This document shows, piece by piece, positions 61,293 to 64,000 of a stretch of 64,000 bases of DNA. Within the stretch, counting starts at the first letter, position 1. Each line of letters begins with the position of its first letter. The DNA lies in NCBI RefSeq assembly GCF_000013645.1, contig NC_007952.1, positions 1,860,001 through 1,924,000 of the forward strand. Reading direction: 5' to 3'. Both the position numbers and the translations under genes were made by a program. The notes under the pieces were generated by a model. That model was not told the DNA's origin, made no database searches, and was given only the letters and a program-made list of their open reading frames with translations. The DNA is from Paraburkholderia xenovorans LB400 (GTDB taxonomy: Bacteria; Pseudomonadota; Gammaproteobacteria; Burkholderiales; Burkholderiaceae).

Positions 61293-63623
61293 ATGCACAG
61301 CACGGACTACCCGCTGCCCTCCGCCGATGCGTTGTTCGAGCATGCCGCCTGCGGCCTGCTCGTCACCGATACCAACGGCCGCATCCTGCGCGTGAACGCG
61401 ACCTTCTGCGGCTGGCTCGGCTATGAGGCGGCGGAGCTCGCCGGCGCACGGCACATCCAGGACCTGCTGAGCGCGGGCGGCAAGGTGTTCTATCAGACGC
61501 ATTGGGCGCCGCTTCTGCAAATGCAGGGTTCGGTGGCCGAGGTCAAGCTGAACATGCTGCATCGCGACGGCCACATGCTGCCGATGCTGCTCAATGCCGC
61601 GCGCCGCCGTCATGGCGAGGTCGCCTACCTCGAAGTGGCCGTGCTGATCGTCGCCGATCGCCATAAGTACGAGCAGGAACTGCTGCTCGCGCGGCGCAAT
61701 GCGGAGGCGTCCGTGGCCGCGCATCAGCTTGCGCAAAAGGAGTTGCAGGAAAGCCGCGACGTGCTGAGTCTCGCCATGCGCGGCGCGCGCATGGGCGCGT
61801 GGTCGCACGAACCGAAGTCCGGCAGGTTCTGGTGGAGCCGCGAACTGGAAGCGCTCGCGGGCTACGCCGAAGGACGCTTTGCGAGCACGCCCGGCGGTTT
61901 TTTCGAACTGATACATCCGGGCGATCTGATCGCGCTCAACGAGGCGGTGGACCACGCGGTGGAAACCGGTGACGACTATGTGGCCGAATTCCGCTTCCTG
62001 CATGCGAGCGGCGACTGGTGCTGGATGGAAGGCCGCGGGCGCGCCGCCTACGACCACCACGGCGTGCCGCTGATGATCTACGGCCTCGGCATCGACATCA
62101 CCGAACGCAAGGAAGCGCAGACGGTGCTGCTGCGCCAGGCCGCGATCTTCGAGCACCTGAGCGACGCGATCGTGATCACCGATCTGCGCGGCAATATCAC
62201 CGACTTCAACGTGGGCGGCGAACGCATGCTCGGTTATCGCATGCGCGAGATTCTCGGCAAGCCGGTCGCAATGTTCCTGCCGCCGGAACAGGCGCCGGGC
62301 ATTCGCCGGGAAGCGCTGGCGGCGCTCGCCGCCGAAGGCACATGGCGCGGCGAGTTGCCGTTCGTGCGGCACGACGGTTCGCGCGGGGTCTGCGAAACCG
62401 TGGTCAAGCCGCTTGCGAACGCGCGTGGCGACATCTACGGCGCGGTCAGCATCAATCGCGACATTACCGAGCGCAGGCGCGCCGAACAGCAGCTCACGCG
62501 GCTGAACCTCGAACTCTCCAAAGCCGACCGCCGCAAGGACGAATTCCTCGCCACGCTCGCGCACGAACTGCGCAATCCGCTTGCGCCGATGCGCAACGTG
62601 CTGGAGATTCTGCGTTTGAAGGAGTTTGCCGATCCGCAATTGAGCTGGTCGCGCGATGTGTTCGACCGGCAACTGCAACACATGACGCACCTCGTCGACG
62701 ATCTGCTGGAAGTCTCGCGCATCACCCAGGGCAAACTGGAGTTGCGCAAGCAGCGGCTCGAACTGGCCCGCGCGATGCAATCGGCAATGGAAGCGGCGCG
62801 GCCGACCGTGCAGGCCTCGTCGCACCATCTGAGCGTGACGTTGCCGCGCGAGCCGCTGTATCTGATTGCAGACCCCACGCGCCTGTCGCAGATGATCCTG
62901 AATCTGCTGAACAACGCCGCCAAGTACACGCCGCCTGGCGGCAGCATCTCGCTGGCGGCTGAGCGCGAAGGCGACGAAGCGGTGATCGTGGTGCGCGATT
63001 CCGGCATCGGCATTCCGGGTGAGCATCTGGACAGCGTGTTCGAAATGTTCTCGCAACTCGCGCCGGCGCTCGACCGCTCGCAGGGCGGCCTCGGTATTGG
63101 TCTCGCGCTCGTGCGCGGCCTCGCTGAACTGCATGGCGGCACGGTCGCGGCGTTCAGCGAGGGTCCGGGCAAAGGCAGCGAGTTCATGATCCGGCTGCCG
63201 CTGACCGCCACCGCCTTGCAGCCCTCCGACAGCGCGCCGCCCGAGGCGCCGCACGCGGCCGGCCTGCGCGTGCTGGTCGTCGACGATAACGCGGACGCCG
63301 CCGAAAGCCTCGCGATGGTGCTCGAACTCGAGGGCCATGAAGTTCGCACCGCCGGCGACGGCATTGCCGGCCTCGCGCTGGTCGACACATTTGCGCCTCA
63401 GGCGGTGATTCTCGATATCGGCTTGCCGGGCCTGAACGGCTACGAAGTGGCGCGGCGGATTCGCCACGATTACCCGAACGCGGGCATTCTGCTGATCGCC
63501 GTCACCGGTTGGGGCCAACAGCAGGACAAGCAAACCGCCGTGGCCGCCGGCTTCGATCATCACTTCACCAAGCCGGTCGATCCACGCGAGTTGCAACGGG
63601 TGTTGTGCCGGCAGCAGGTATGA
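61293..63623 (+). CDS. PAS-domain hybrid histidine kinase, partner of RsbQ
   Basis: A 776-aa soluble kinase with no TM segment. Three PAS domains lie at about residues 10-125, 155-272 and 283-392. The HisKA domain has His424 in LATLAHELRNPLAPM. The ATPase domain has NLLNNAAKYT (N box) and RDSGIGIP (G1), with GGLGIGLALV in the G2 region. The C-terminal receiver (about 657-772) has D664/D665, phospho-acceptor Asp708 in AVILDIGLPGLNGYE and Lys760. The first PAS resembles the PAS of Bacillus RsbP, the RsbQ partner. It starts 4 nt after the hydrolase gene, so co-transcription is near certain. In Bacillus the PAS controls a PP2C phosphatase; here it heads a phosphorelay. No output regulator is visible in the window. 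Confidence 0.95.
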   Translation: MHSTDYPLPSADALFEHAACGLLVTDTNGRILRVNATFCGWLGYEAAELAGARHIQDLLSAGGKVFYQTHWAPLLQMQGSVAEVKLNMLHRDGHMLPMLLNAARRRHGEVAYLEVAVLIVADRHKYEQELLLARRNAEASVAAHQLAQKELQESRDVLSLAMRGARMGAWSHEPKSGRFWWSRELEALAGYAEGRFASTPGGFFELIHPGDLIALNEAVDHAVETGDDYVAEFRFLHASGDWCWMEGRGRAAYDHHGVPLMIYGLGIDITERKEAQTVLLRQAAIFEHLSDAIVITDLRGNITDFNVGGERMLGYRMREILGKPVAMFLPPEQAPGIRREALAALAAEGTWRGELPFVRHDGSRGVCETVVKPLANARGDIYGAVSINRDITERRRAEQQLTRLNLELSKADRRKDEFLATLAHELRNPLAPMRNVLEILRLKEFADPQLSWSRDVFDRQLQHMTHLVDDLLEVSRITQGKLELRKQRLELARAMQSAMEAARPTVQASSHHLSVTLPREPLYLIADPTRLSQMILNLLNNAAKYTPPGGSISLAAEREGDEAVIVVRDSGIGIPGEHLDSVFEMFSQLAPALDRSQGGLGIGLALVRGLAELHGGTVAAFSEGPGKGSEFMIRLPLTATALQPSDSAPPEAPHAAGLRVLVVDDNADAAESLAMVLELEGHEVRTAGDGIAGLALVDTFAPQAVILDIGLPGLNGYEVARRIRHDYPNAGILLIAVTGWGQQQDKQTAVAAGFDHHFTKPVDPRELQRVLCRQQV

Positions 63624-64000
63624 GCAGCGAGCGCGGCGTGTCGAACCGACGCGATATCCGCCACTCGTGCGTTGATGCTCACCCACATCGCTCCGGCATT
63701 CCCTGCCGCACGCATTTGCACCGGCACGGCGGCCCATGTTCGACGAAGCCGTTTCAGCGTAATTCAGCCGACAGGTGTCCAGAATCGACGCGTAACCCCT
63801 GCGTTCCTGCAAATATTGCAATGCAATAGCAATTCCTGCGCGTTGCCGCCACCGTTACATCCGGGCGAATACAGCGCCGATTCATAGGACGAAAGGGCGC
63901 CGACGTCTTTACGCGCGCATTCGGGAATAGGTTCTGCTACCGCCGTTGCGGACCCATTCTTCAGCGGATAGTCTTCCGCTCTTCCCGCCGTTATGATCAG
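63624..64000. other. region after the hybrid kinase, no supported gene
   Basis: About 377 bp to the window edge without a recognisable gene or terminator. A minus-strand frame is open from the edge to a stop at 63764, but its translation looks random. Confidence 0.4.

Noticed and set aside
61134..63821. 895-codon open frame on the minus strand, antisense to the hybrid kinase
   Set aside because: Its translation is Arg/His/Ala-rich with no fold, and the plus strand encodes a complete PAS-kinase; long antisense frames are expected in high-GC genes.
63764..64000. Minus-strand frame open from the window edge
   Set aside because: 78 codons without a stop, but the residues look random and the start is outside the window.

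Overview
The window is high-GC DNA with tightly packed, mostly intact proteobacterial genes. Codon bias (strong G/C at third positions), gene content and family types fit a large-genome beta-proteobacterium of the Burkholderia/Paraburkholderia group. Pointers include the AtzF allophanate hydrolase, the xfp-ackA pair, a class I aldolase, a DUF480 protein, a DUF2934 protein, an EmrAB-NodT efflux set and a tandem glycine riboswitch. This placement is inference from gene content; no rRNA or tRNA gene was seen.

Region by region: (1) 1-12.8 kb is a nitrogen-compound uptake and catabolism neighbourhood. Leftward lie atzF, a BMP-type binding protein and a permease cut by the window edge. Also leftward is a deacetylase-GntR-flavin reductase operon. 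Rightward lie a PotABCD-type ABC importer and a DszC/SfnC-like flavin monooxygenase. A 34-bp concentric palindrome sits in front of atzF, and a truncated gamma-glutamyltransferase remnant lies between the two leftward units. (2) 12.9-20.9 kb is mixed: a SLATT two-TM protein, YceH, a lipocalin, an XRE-cupin regulator with an apparently leaderless promoter/operator, GNAT, a thioesterase, an MFS transporter, a LysE exporter, a tandem glycine riboswitch driving a DadA-like oxidase, and a BON protein. (3) 20.9-33.6 kb is mainly central carbon metabolism: phosphoketolase plus acetate kinase, 6-phosphogluconate dehydrogenase plus a HAD phosphatase, a class I aldolase and an esterase, with small proteins between. 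(4) 33.8-35.1 kb is a type VI secretion relic: intact tssG and a tssF reduced to its two ends. (5) 35.5-49.9 kb holds a hybrid histidine kinase, a Rieske-ferredoxin reductase fusion, an emrA-emrB-nodT efflux operon, a PerM-type permease with an unusual C-terminal domain, and glgX. (6) 50.3-60.2 kb holds a three-subunit molybdenum hydroxylase, an SDR, a lone receiver protein, a two-gene ATP-dependent DNA ligase/exonuclease operon and a YihY protein. (7) 60.5-63.6 kb is an RsbQ-type alpha/beta hydrolase followed 4 nt later by a three-PAS hybrid histidine kinase, the best candidate here for a little-described signalling system.

Most promising observations: the RsbQ/PAS-hybrid-kinase pair, the glycine riboswitch ahead of a D-amino-acid dehydrogenase-like gene, the leaderless XRE-cupin start inside a perfect inverted repeat, the palindrome at atzF, and the PerM fusion. 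Start sites were chosen from ribosome-binding sites and family-like N-termini and are uncertain where stated.
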